NCBI GenBank assembly: GCA_030147805.1
Contig: JASBUR010000058.1
Location: forward strand, 23,992 to 87,991
Direction of reading: 5' to 3'
DNA length: 64,000 bases
Origin: Sphingomonadaceae bacterium
GTDB lineage: Bacteria > Pseudomonadota > Alphaproteobacteria > Sphingomonadales > Sphingomonadaceae
The notes under the pieces are model-generated. The model saw nothing but the letters and a program-made list of their open reading frames with translations, did no database searches and was not told the DNA's origin. The translations under genes and the position numbers were made by a program. Below, in pieces: positions 50,182 to 57,890 of the stretch (its first letter is position 1; each line of letters begins with the position of its first letter).

Positions 50182-51137
50182 GCGCGGGCCCCGATGATCG
50201 GCGCGCCGGCGCCCATCTGCCGGTGCCGCTCGGCTGGTTCGCCGTGGCGCACAGCGACGAGATCGCCGCCGGCGAGGTCCGCACGCTGCGCTATTTCGCG
50301 ACCGAGTTCGTGCTGTGGCGCGGGAAGAGCGGCGAGCTTGCGGCGACCGACGCCTATTGCCGCCATCTCGGCGCGCACATGGGCGCGGGCAAGGTCGTCG
50401 GCGAGCTGCTCGAATGCCCCTTCCACCACTGGCGCTACACCGGGCAGGGCGCGGTCGCCGAAATCCCCTACAGCCGCTCGATCCCGCCGCAGGTGCGACG
50501 ACCGTGCATCAAGGTCTGGCCCGTCGCCGAGGCGAACGGGCTCGTCTACGTCTGGCACCACCCGCGGGGTGTCGATCCGCTGTGGCAGATCGAGACGCTG
50601 TTTCCCGACGGGGAAGAGTGGAAGCTGCACGCGCGCCACAGCTGGACCGTCAAGGTGCACATCCAGGAGATCAACGAGAACGGCGTCGACTATCCGCACT
50701 TCGTCTCGGTGCACGGCACCAAGTCGATGCCCGAGCCGCAATGGAAGATCGACGGCATCTACCGGCGCAGCGTCTCGACGGCGAAGATGCAGACGCCGCG
50801 CGGCATCGTCGACGGCACGATCGACAGCCGCGCGATCGGCCCCGGCCAGGCCTCGGTGCGCTTCACCGGAATCTCCGACGTCCTGCTGCTCAACTCGATG
50901 ACGCCGATCGACCGCTTCACGACGCAGGCGCGCTTCGATTTCTATTATCCGGCGCGGCTCGAGGGCAGCGCGGAGCGCGTCGCCGCCGCGGTGGCGCGCG
51001 ACGTCGTCGGCCAGTTCGATCAGGACATTCCGATCTGGGAGAGCAAGCGCTACGAGCCCGACCCCATCCTCTGCGCCGGCGACGGGCCGATCCTCCACTA
51101 CCGCCGGCAATATGCCCAATATTATGTGGCCGACTGA
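50178..51137 (+). CDS. Rieske non-heme iron oxygenase, KshA-like, 319 aa
   Basis: GTG start overlapping the previous stop. The Rieske [2Fe-2S] ligands are Cys61-x-His63 and Cys80-x2-His83 (YCRHLGAHMGAGKVVGELLECPFHH); the mononuclear iron motif is Asp171-x2-His174-x4-His179 in NENGVDYPHFVSVHG. The length and GAHMG..GELLECPFH pattern resemble the terminal oxygenase of 3-ketosteroid 9alpha-hydroxylase (KshA), which hydroxylates ring compounds. No reductase (KshB) is in the window. Substrate inferred only as a cyclic or steroid-like molecule. Confidence 0.88.
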   Translation: MSAGPDDRRAGAHLPVPLGWFAVAHSDEIAAGEVRTLRYFATEFVLWRGKSGELAATDAYCRHLGAHMGAGKVVGELLECPFHHWRYTGQGAVAEIPYSRSIPPQVRRPCIKVWPVAEANGLVYVWHHPRGVDPLWQIETLFPDGEEWKLHARHSWTVKVHIQEINENGVDYPHFVSVHGTKSMPEPQWKIDGIYRRSVSTAKMQTPRGIVDGTIDSRAIGPGQASVRFTGISDVLLLNSMTPIDRFTTQARFDFYYPARLEGSAERVAAAVARDVVGQFDQDIPIWESKRYEPDPILCAGDGPILHYRRQYAQYYVAD

Positions 51138-51143
51138 GCCGCG

Positions 51144-52274
51144 ATGGACTTCGCCTTCACCGACGAACAGCAGATGCTCCAGGACGCCGCGCGCGGCTTC
51201 TTCGCGCGGCACGCGCCGCCGGGCGCGGCGCGAGCGCGGCTGACCGACGCCGCCGGCTACGATCCGGCGACGTGGCGGGCGCTGGTCGAGATGGGCTGGC
51301 TCGGTCTCGATCTGCCCGAGGCGGCCGGCGGGCTCGGCCTCGGGCTCGTCGAGATGGCGATCATCCTCGAGCAGGCGGGCGAAAGCCTCTGCCCGCTGCC
51401 CTTCCTCGCGAGCGCCGGTTTGGCGGCGCGCGCCGTCCTCGCGACGGCGGAGGCGGATCGGGCGCGGCAGCTGCTCGCGCCGATCCTCTCGGGCGAGATC
51501 ATCGCGACGCTCGCCGGCTGCGGGCGGGAAGGCGTGGCGCTGCAGCTCGACGCGACGCTGCGCCGTGACGGCGGCGGCTTCCGCCTCGACGGCGCGGCGG
51601 GCTTCGTGCCCTTCGGGCATGTCGCCGACATGCTGTTCATTGCGGCGCGCGATGCCGACGATCCGTCGGCGCTGTGCCTCCTGCACCTCGCCCCCGATGC
51701 GCCAGGGCTGACCATCGATCGGCCGGTGCAAATGGATCTGCTGCGGCCCGAAGCGCAGTTGCGATTCGATGCCGTCGCCGTCCCGCCCGCCGCCGTCCTC
51801 GGCGCCGGACCCGGCGTCGCGGCGGCGCTTCGTCGCGTCATCGATCGCGCGACGATCCTCACCACGGCCGAACAGGTCGGCGGCGCGCAGCGCTGCCTTG
51901 ACCTGTCGCTCGACCATGCCCGCCAGCGCATCGCCTTCGGCCGGCCGATCGGCTCGTTCCAGGCGATCAAGCACCGGCTGGCCGACATGGCGATGCAGGT
52001 CGAAACCGCGCGCTCGGCGGCCTATTATGCCGCCTGTCTCGCGCAGGAGGGGGACGACCGCGCGCTGGCCTACGCAGCGACGATGGCGAAGGTCCATGGC
52101 TCCGACGCCTTCTCGCAATGCGCGGGCGATACGATCCAGATCCATGGCGGGATCGGCTTCACCTGGGAGCATGACGCGCATCTGCTGTTCAAGCAGGCGC
52201 ATAGCGCGTCGCGGCTGTTCGGTTCGTCCGACGCCGCGTGCCAGCGCATGGCCGACCTGATGGAGCTGGCATGA
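51144..52274 (+). CDS. Acyl-CoA dehydrogenase, small subunit-type (376 aa)
   Basis: ACAD with N-terminal MDFAFTDEQQMLQDAARGFFARH, LGLDLPEAAGGLGLGLVEMAIILEQAG, and the C-terminal FGRPIGSFQAIKHRLADMAMQVETARSAAYYAA and IHGGIGFTWEHDAHLLFKQA. The middle region lacks the usual TEP.AGSD motif, like the partner at 2157. Overlaps the following ACAD by four bases. Probably one half of a heteromeric FAD-dependent dehydrogenase acting on the CoA ester made by the synthetase upstream. Confidence 0.9.
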   Translation: MDFAFTDEQQMLQDAARGFFARHAPPGAARARLTDAAGYDPATWRALVEMGWLGLDLPEAAGGLGLGLVEMAIILEQAGESLCPLPFLASAGLAARAVLATAEADRARQLLAPILSGEIIATLAGCGREGVALQLDATLRRDGGGFRLDGAAGFVPFGHVADMLFIAARDADDPSALCLLHLAPDAPGLTIDRPVQMDLLRPEAQLRFDAVAVPPAAVLGAGPGVAAALRRVIDRATILTTAEQVGGAQRCLDLSLDHARQRIAFGRPIGSFQAIKHRLADMAMQVETARSAAYYAACLAQEGDDRALAYAATMAKVHGSDAFSQCAGDTIQIHGGIGFTWEHDAHLLFKQAHSASRLFGSSDAACQRMADLMELA

Positions 52275-53443
52275 GGCTCGGCGCTTCTCCCGCCGATGAC
52301 GCCTTCCGCGCCGAGCTCGCCAGCTGGCTGGCCGCGCAGCTCGACGGCCGGTTCGCGCGGCTCCGCCAGCCTGATTTCAACCGCAACGAGTTCGCGCTGC
52401 TGCGCGCCTGGGAACGCGCGCTCGGCGAAGCCGGCTATGGCTGTATCGCCTGGCCGGCCGCCCTGGGCGGCCGCGACGCGAGCCTGACGCAGCGGGTGAT
52501 CTTCGCCGAGGAATGGGCGCGCGCGGGGCTGACGCCGCGTCCCAACCACATCGGCATCGAGCTGCTCGGCGCGACGCTGCTGGCGCACGGCAGCGACGAC
52601 CAGAAGGCGCGCTTCCTGCCGCCGCTGGCGGCGGGAACCGAATTCTGGGCGCAGGGCTTCTCCGAGCCCAACGCCGGCTCCGACCTATCGAACATCCAGA
52701 CGCGCGCGCGGCTCGACGGAGACGCCTGGGTGCTCGACGGTCAGAAGGTCTGGACGAGCTGGGCGCACAATGCCGACTGGATGTTCGTCCTCGCCCGCAC
52801 CACCCCCGGCAGCCGCGGCGCGAAAGGGCTGTCGTTCCTGCTGGTGCCGATGCGCCAGCCGGGCGTGATCATCCGGCCGATCCGGCAGATGACCGGCGAC
52901 GAGGAGTTTAACGAGATCTTCCTCGACGGCGCGCGCACCGACGCGGCGAACATCGTCGGCGCGCCCGGCGACGGTTGGGCGGTGGCGATGGCAACGCTCA
53001 CCTTCGAGCGCGGCGTGTCGACGCTCGGCCTGCAGACGCGCTACCGCCGCGAGCTCGACCAGCTGATCGCGGCGGCGAAGGCGAACGGGCGCGCGCGCGA
53101 CCCGCTGCTCCGCCACCGGCTGGCGCGCGCCGAAATCGGTCTCTCGGTGATGCGCGCCAACTGCCTGCGCATGCTGGCCAATATCGACCGCGGCACGCCG
53201 GGTCGCGAAGGTGCGGTCAACAAGCTCTATTATGGCAGCTGGCACCAGCGCTTCGGCGAACTGGTGATGGACGTGCTCGGTCGCGCGGCGGAGATCGCGC
53301 CGGGGCCCGACTATGCCTACCAGGGACTGCCGAAGATCTTCCTGCAGTCGCGCGCCGACACGATCTACGCCGGGACCAACGAGATCCAGCGCAACATCAT
53401 CGCCGAGCGCTGGCTCGGCCTGCCGCGCGAGCCGCGCGGATGA
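52271..53443 (+). CDS. Acyl-CoA dehydrogenase, large subunit-type (390 aa)
   Basis: The ATG at 52271 overlaps the previous stop. Contains FWAQGFSEPNAGSDLSNIQTRARLDGDAWVLDGQKVWTSWAHNADWMFVLART and GLPKIFLQSRADTIYAGTNEIQRNIIAERWLGLP, the normal FAD-binding and C-terminal ACAD signatures. With the preceding gene it repeats the small-plus-large arrangement seen at 2157-4447. Cytoplasmic; electrons pass to ETF. Confidence 0.92.
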   Translation: MRLGASPADDAFRAELASWLAAQLDGRFARLRQPDFNRNEFALLRAWERALGEAGYGCIAWPAALGGRDASLTQRVIFAEEWARAGLTPRPNHIGIELLGATLLAHGSDDQKARFLPPLAAGTEFWAQGFSEPNAGSDLSNIQTRARLDGDAWVLDGQKVWTSWAHNADWMFVLARTTPGSRGAKGLSFLLVPMRQPGVIIRPIRQMTGDEEFNEIFLDGARTDAANIVGAPGDGWAVAMATLTFERGVSTLGLQTRYRRELDQLIAAAKANGRARDPLLRHRLARAEIGLSVMRANCLRMLANIDRGTPGREGAVNKLYYGSWHQRFGELVMDVLGRAAEIAPGPDYAYQGLPKIFLQSRADTIYAGTNEIQRNIIAERWLGLPREPRG

Positions 53444-53474
53444 GCATCGGGGCCTAGGCGACACAGGGGGAAGC

Positions 53475-54272
53475 ATGCCGATCGCGAAGCTGAACGACGT
53501 CGATCTCTATTATGAAATCGAAGGGGAGCAGGGGCCGTGGCTGGTGTTCGCGCACGGCGGCGGCGACAATCACCTTCACTGGTGGCGCCAGGTCGGTGCG
53601 CTTCGCGATCGCTACCGCTGCGTCACCTACGACGCGCGCTGGCACGGGCGGAGCGGCCAGGGATCGCTCCCGACACCGCCCGATGCGCAGTGGAAGGACC
53701 TGCTCGGCCTCATGGATGCCCTCGAGATCGACCGGGCGTTCCTCAATGGCCATTCGATGGGCGGCGCCGCCGTCTCGGGCGTCGCGATCAACCGGCCCGA
53801 GCGGGTGAAAGGCATCGTGATGACCTGCACCGCGCTCGGCTTCCGCACCGAGGCGCAGAAGCGCTGGGCCGCCAAGATGGTCGAGGAGGTGCCGAGGGGC
53901 CTCAACATCGAGAAGCTGCTGTTCGCGCCCGACTTCGCGACGCGCGAGCCGGCGCTCTTCTACCTCTGCGCCGCACTCCGCCGCCTGAACCCGGTGCGCC
54001 CGGTGCCGCGCGAATCGAAATCCTATGTCAGCGTCTACGAAGCGATGCGCGACCTGCCGGTCGACGACTACAGCGGCTTCGCCGTCCCGTCGCTGTTCGT
54101 GCTCGCCAACCAGGACGAGCTGCAATGGCCGTGGGTCGTCGAGGGAACGGCCAAGGCCGTCGCCGGCTCGACGCTGGTGCGCATCGAGGGATCGGGACAC
54201 AATGCGCACGTCGAGCGCACGCCCGAATATAATGCCGCGCTCCTCGCGTTTCTGGCCGCGCATCATGACTAG
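53475..54272 (+). CDS. Alpha/beta-hydrolase, 265 aa
   Basis: The ATG at 53475 follows GGGGGAAG. Alpha/beta-hydrolase motifs: VFAHGGGDNHLHW (oxyanion region), LNGHSMGGAAVSG (nucleophile Ser), LFVLANQDELQWP (acid), and GSGHNAHVERTPEYNAALLAFL (catalytic His). Similar in style to ring- or ester-opening hydrolases such as 3-oxoadipate enol-lactonase, but the substrate is unknown. Terminal major gene of the TetR-linked operon. Confidence 0.88.
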   Translation: MPIAKLNDVDLYYEIEGEQGPWLVFAHGGGDNHLHWWRQVGALRDRYRCVTYDARWHGRSGQGSLPTPPDAQWKDLLGLMDALEIDRAFLNGHSMGGAAVSGVAINRPERVKGIVMTCTALGFRTEAQKRWAAKMVEEVPRGLNIEKLLFAPDFATREPALFYLCAALRRLNPVRPVPRESKSYVSVYEAMRDLPVDDYSGFAVPSLFVLANQDELQWPWVVEGTAKAVAGSTLVRIEGSGHNAHVERTPEYNAALLAFLAAHHD

Positions 54273-54405
54273 GCTCCGGCTCACGCGGCGGCGGGCGCTC
54301 GCGGCGTTGCTCGGCGTACCCTTTCTCGCGCGTGTCGCGCCAGCAGCGGGTGTCGACGTCGCCGCGATGCGTGCCGCGGCGGCGTTCGCGATGCATTTTC
54401 CCTGA
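54265..54405 (+). CDS. Possible 46-residue peptide with twin-arginine-like signal
   Basis: The ATG overlaps the hydrolase stop by eight bases. Product begins MTRLRLTRRRALAALLGVPF and is nearly all signal-peptide-like, ending AAAAFAMHFP. It could be a genuine small exported protein, the remnant of a decayed Tat-exported enzyme, or a chance frame. No ribosome site beyond coupling. Confidence 0.25.
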   Translation: MTRLRLTRRRALAALLGVPFLARVAPAAGVDVAAMRAAAAFAMHFP

Positions 54406-54422
54406 CGGGGACGACGCCGCCG

Positions 54423-55508
54423 TCAGTCGACGCGGAGCCGCGCGAAGCCGATCTGGTCGGAGCCGGCGGGCAGGCTGAACATCATGCCGTCCTCGCCGAC
54501 GGTTATCGCGCCGTCGAAGCGGCGGCGCGCGTCGCCGAGGAAGGCCGGATAGGCGCTTCGGAAGGGCAGCGGCGGCAGCACATGCGTGAACAGCAGATGG
54601 CGGACGCCCGCCGCCTGCGCCTGATCGGCGGCGGTCTCGGGCGAGGCATGATAGTCGAGGATGTCGCGGGTGATCTGTGCGATGCCCTGCAGGCCGCGCG
54701 CGGCCAGCGCGCGCGTCATCGGCTCGACGAGCCGCGGCTGCAGCGCCTCGTGCACCAGAAGGTCGGCGCCGCGCGCATTCGCGACGAGCGACGCGCTCGC
54801 CGCGGTGTCGCCGCTGATGACCACCGAGCGCCCCTTGTAGTCGAAGCGGTAGCCCACCGCCGGATCGACCGGTCCGTGATCGACGCGGAACGCCGTGACG
54901 CGCACGCCGTCCTTCTCGAGCACGGTCACCTGGCCGCTCGAGCCTCGCGGGGGCGGCGTGAAGACCTTGGCCGCGCCGCCGAACCCCGACGCCGGCGCGA
55001 TCGCTTCGCCATGGTGCGCGGTGCGGTATCCGGCATCGAGCGTGTAGGCGGTGCGGAAGCCGGCGACGACGCGCTCGACGCCGGGCGGACCGTGGATCGG
55101 CAGCGGCTGCGTTGCCGCGGCACCGGTCCAGCGCATCAGCATGACCGGCCCGAGCCCGTCGATATGGTCCGAATGGAGATGCGTCAGGAACAGCGCCTCG
55201 ACGCGTCCGGTGGGCAATCCCATCAGCGCGATGTTGCGCGCCGCGCCGTCGCCCGCGTCCACCACGAAGAGATGCCTGCCGGCGATGATCGCCGTGCAGG
55301 GGCCGGCGCGGCTCGGGTCGGGCAGCGGTGCCCCCGTGCCGCAGAGCGCGACATGCAGCCCGTCGGGCAGCTGCTGCGTGGTGTCGGTTCCCGCACGCGC
55401 GCCGAAGGCCCCCGCCATGATCGCCTTGCCGAGCCGCGGCTGCAGCGCGGCCACGCCGATGATCAGCGCCGCGCCCGCGGCGATCGCGATGACGGCTCCA
55501 CGTCGCAT
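54423..55508 (-). CDS. MBL-fold metallo-hydrolase, exported or membrane-anchored, 361 aa
   Basis: The ATG at 55508 has GGAGG eight bases upstream; an earlier in-frame start is less likely. N-terminal hydrophobic anchor (GAVIAIAAGAALIIGVAALQ). Metallo-beta-lactamase motifs: GTGAPLPDPSRAGPC, VVDAGDGAARN, THLHSDHIDG (HxHxDH), FRVDHGP, VISGDTAAS, and a late FTHVLPP. The layout is that of RNase Z/arylsulfatase-like or lactonase-like MBL hydrolases. Substrate unknown. Confidence 0.88.
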   Translation of the reverse strand: MRRGAVIAIAAGAALIIGVAALQPRLGKAIMAGAFGARAGTDTTQQLPDGLHVALCGTGAPLPDPSRAGPCTAIIAGRHLFVVDAGDGAARNIALMGLPTGRVEALFLTHLHSDHIDGLGPVMLMRWTGAAATQPLPIHGPPGVERVVAGFRTAYTLDAGYRTAHHGEAIAPASGFGGAAKVFTPPPRGSSGQVTVLEKDGVRVTAFRVDHGPVDPAVGYRFDYKGRSVVISGDTAASASLVANARGADLLVHEALQPRLVEPMTRALAARGLQGIAQITRDILDYHASPETAADQAQAAGVRHLLFTHVLPPLPFRSAYPAFLGDARRRFDGAITVGEDGMMFSLPAGSDQIGFARLRVD

Positions 55509-55617
55509 GCGTCGTTCCTCCCGTCGCGATGATGTCGCCACATTATGGCATTGGCAATGTCAAATGTTGCGCGTCCCCGCGGAGATGCTAGGCTGCGCCA
55601 AACGGGGGAGGATGAAG

Positions 55618-56004
55618 ATGCGAAATTCGATGCGCGCCATCGTCGGGCTGGTGGCGCTGTTCAACCTGGCGCTGGGGGTCGGCTTTCTGTTCGATCCGGC
55701 ACAGATGGGGCTGAAATTCTTCCTCAGCTCGCTCGGCACGCAGGGGCTCGCGACGATGCGTGCCGACTTCACCGCCTTCTTCGTCACCGGCGGCGCCTTC
55801 GCGCTGCTCGGCGCCTGGCGCTGCCGGCGCGAGCCGCTGCTCGTGCCGCTGTCGCTGCTGACGATCGCGATCGTCGGGCGGGCGGTCAGCCTCGTCGCCG
55901 ACGGGGCGCCCGAGACGGCGTTCCCGCCGATGGTCGCCGAGGCCGTGATGATCGCGATCCTGCTGCTCGGCTACCGCAGCTTCGGAACGTCGGCCGGCCG
56001 CTAG
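55618..56004 (+). CDS. Small four-helix membrane protein (DUF4345-like), 128 aa
   Basis: The ATG at 55618 has GGAGG six bases upstream; the ATG at 55612 abuts that site and is unlikely. Four hydrophobic segments: AIVGLVALFNLALGVGFLF, MRADFTAFFVTGGAFALLGAW, LLVPLSLLTIAIVGRAVSLV, PPMVAEAVMIAILLLGY. This pattern matches small DUF4345-type membrane proteins of unknown function. Overlaps the convergent DUF885 gene by four bases. Confidence 0.75.
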   Translation: MRNSMRAIVGLVALFNLALGVGFLFDPAQMGLKFFLSSLGTQGLATMRADFTAFFVTGGAFALLGAWRCRREPLLVPLSLLTIAIVGRAVSLVADGAPETAFPPMVAEAVMIAILLLGYRSFGTSAGR

Positions 56005-57788
56005 GCGCGACTGGTCTTCAGCCAGTCGTCGATCTTCGCTTCGAGCACCGCCAGCGGCAGCGCGCCGGTGTCGAGCACCTGCGCATGGAAATCGCGGACG
56101 TCGAAGCGCGCGCCAAGCGCGGCGGCGGCGCGCTCGCGCAGCGCCCGGATCTTCAGCTCGCCGATCTTGTAGGCGCAGGCCTGCCCCGGCCAGGAGATGT
56201 AGCGGTCGATCTCGACCGCCACGTCGCGCGGCGCCATCGAGGTATTGTCGAGCATATAGTCGATCGCCCGCTGGCGGCTCCAGCGCTGCGCGTGCAGCCC
56301 GGTGTCGACGACCAGCCGCACCGCGCGCAGCATCTCCATGTCGAGATGGCCGAACCATTGCATCGGATCGTCGAACATCCCCAGTTCGCGGCCGAGCGAT
56401 TCCGCATAGAGGCCCCAGCCTTCGCCATAGGCGGTAGACGATCCGTAGCGCAGCAGCGGCGGCAGCGCCTCGTTCTCGCGCACCAGCGTGATCTGGAAAT
56501 GATGCCCCGGGATGCCTTCGTGCAGCGTCAGCGTCTCGAGCGTCGGGATCGGCCGCGTGTTCAGCATCGACATGTTGAAGAACAGGATGCCGGGCGACAC
56601 GCCGTCGGGCGGTCCGGCGCGGTAATAGCCGGTGCCGCGCTGGTCGCCGAGCGCGGGCAGCGGGCGAACCTCGAACGGTGCCCTGGGGCGGCGATGGAAG
56701 AGGCGCGGGATCGCCGGCCAGATCTTCGCTTCGATCGCCTCGAAGCGCGCGATCAGCGCGCCGGGGGTCGTGTAATAATAGTTCGGGTCGGTGCGGACGT
56801 GCTCGAAAAAGGCCTTGAGGTCGCCGGCGAAGCCGACCTCGGCGCGCACCTGCTCCATCTCGCCGCGAATGCGCGCCACCTCCGCCACCCCGGTACGATG
56901 GATCTCGTCGGCGGACATCGTCGTCGTCGTGTGCCGCGCCAGGTCGGCAGCGTAGAGCCGCGCGCCGTCCTTCATCGCCCAGCGCCCGGGCGCCTCGGTC
57001 GCGGCGGGCAGGTAGGTATCGCGCAGATAGGTCTGCCAGAGGCGATAGCCGGGGTAGATGCGCGTTTCGATCGCCTTGGCATAGGCGGCGGCCAGTCGCT
57101 GGCGATCCGCCGCGCCGATCGCCGCCGGCATCCTGGCGATCGCGGCATAGAAGGCGCTGTCTGCCGGCGCGATCTTCAGCGCGGCATCGACCTGCGCGAG
57201 GACGTTGGCGATGGTTACCCGCGGCTGGACATAGCCCTCGGCGCGCCCGCGCTTCAGCCAGTCGATGCTGTTGGTCAGATAGCCCGCGAAGCCGTCGAGC
57301 CGGGCCAGCCCCTGCTCATAGTCGGCGACGCTGTCGAAGCGCGCGCCGGCGCCCGACACGAAATCGGGAAACTCGACCTGCAGGCCGAACGAGGCGTTGA
57401 GCGGCGCCTTGCGCATCACGTCGAACAGCCCGCCGTCGATGAAATCGAGCGTCTGGCGCGTGCGATAGGCGAAGACGTCGTAGGCGATGCGATCGGCGGC
57501 CGGCAGCGCGGCGCGATCGATCGTCGCCAGCGTCGCCAGCTCGCGCCGCTTGTCGGCGAGCAGCGTCGACCGGTAGACGTCGCTCAGCGGGTCGACGAAC
57601 GCCGGGCCGGCCGCCGCAGAACCCTTGCGCACTGCCGACAGGGGATCGAGCCGCGCCTCGGCGGCGTCGCTCGCCTCGAGCAGCGCACGCAGCCGCGCCG
57701 CGTCGTCGCCCTGCGCCATGGCCGGGAGCGCCGGGGCCAGCGCGGTCGCGGCCAGCAGGCCCACCGCATGCCGCCTCGAAATAGCCAT
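56001..57788 (-). CDS. DUF885 family metallopeptidase-like protein, exported, 595 aa
   Basis: The ATG at 57788 (AGGGGA upstream) gives MAISRRHAVGLLAATALAPALPAMAQ, a Tat-type signal; the longer open frame upstream is antisense to the next gene. HEGIPGHHFQ is the zinc-binding core of DUF885 proteins, which resemble M32-like carboxypeptidases. About 595 residues is the family norm. Probably periplasmic peptide degradation; true substrate unknown. Confidence 0.9.
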   Translation of the reverse strand: MAISRRHAVGLLAATALAPALPAMAQGDDAARLRALLEASDAAEARLDPLSAVRKGSAAAGPAFVDPLSDVYRSTLLADKRRELATLATIDRAALPAADRIAYDVFAYRTRQTLDFIDGGLFDVMRKAPLNASFGLQVEFPDFVSGAGARFDSVADYEQGLARLDGFAGYLTNSIDWLKRGRAEGYVQPRVTIANVLAQVDAALKIAPADSAFYAAIARMPAAIGAADRQRLAAAYAKAIETRIYPGYRLWQTYLRDTYLPAATEAPGRWAMKDGARLYAADLARHTTTTMSADEIHRTGVAEVARIRGEMEQVRAEVGFAGDLKAFFEHVRTDPNYYYTTPGALIARFEAIEAKIWPAIPRLFHRRPRAPFEVRPLPALGDQRGTGYYRAGPPDGVSPGILFFNMSMLNTRPIPTLETLTLHEGIPGHHFQITLVRENEALPPLLRYGSSTAYGEGWGLYAESLGRELGMFDDPMQWFGHLDMEMLRAVRLVVDTGLHAQRWSRQRAIDYMLDNTSMAPRDVAVEIDRYISWPGQACAYKIGELKIRALRERAAAALGARFDVRDFHAQVLDTGALPLAVLEAKIDDWLKTSRA

Positions 57789-57890
57789 CGCGCGTCCCCT
57801 CGCCGTCATCGCGGATCGAGTTGCGCGGCGCGCGGCCATCCCGCAAGAGCTTTCTGGCCGATTCCAGGGCCATGGCGCGGGGAATGCCAC

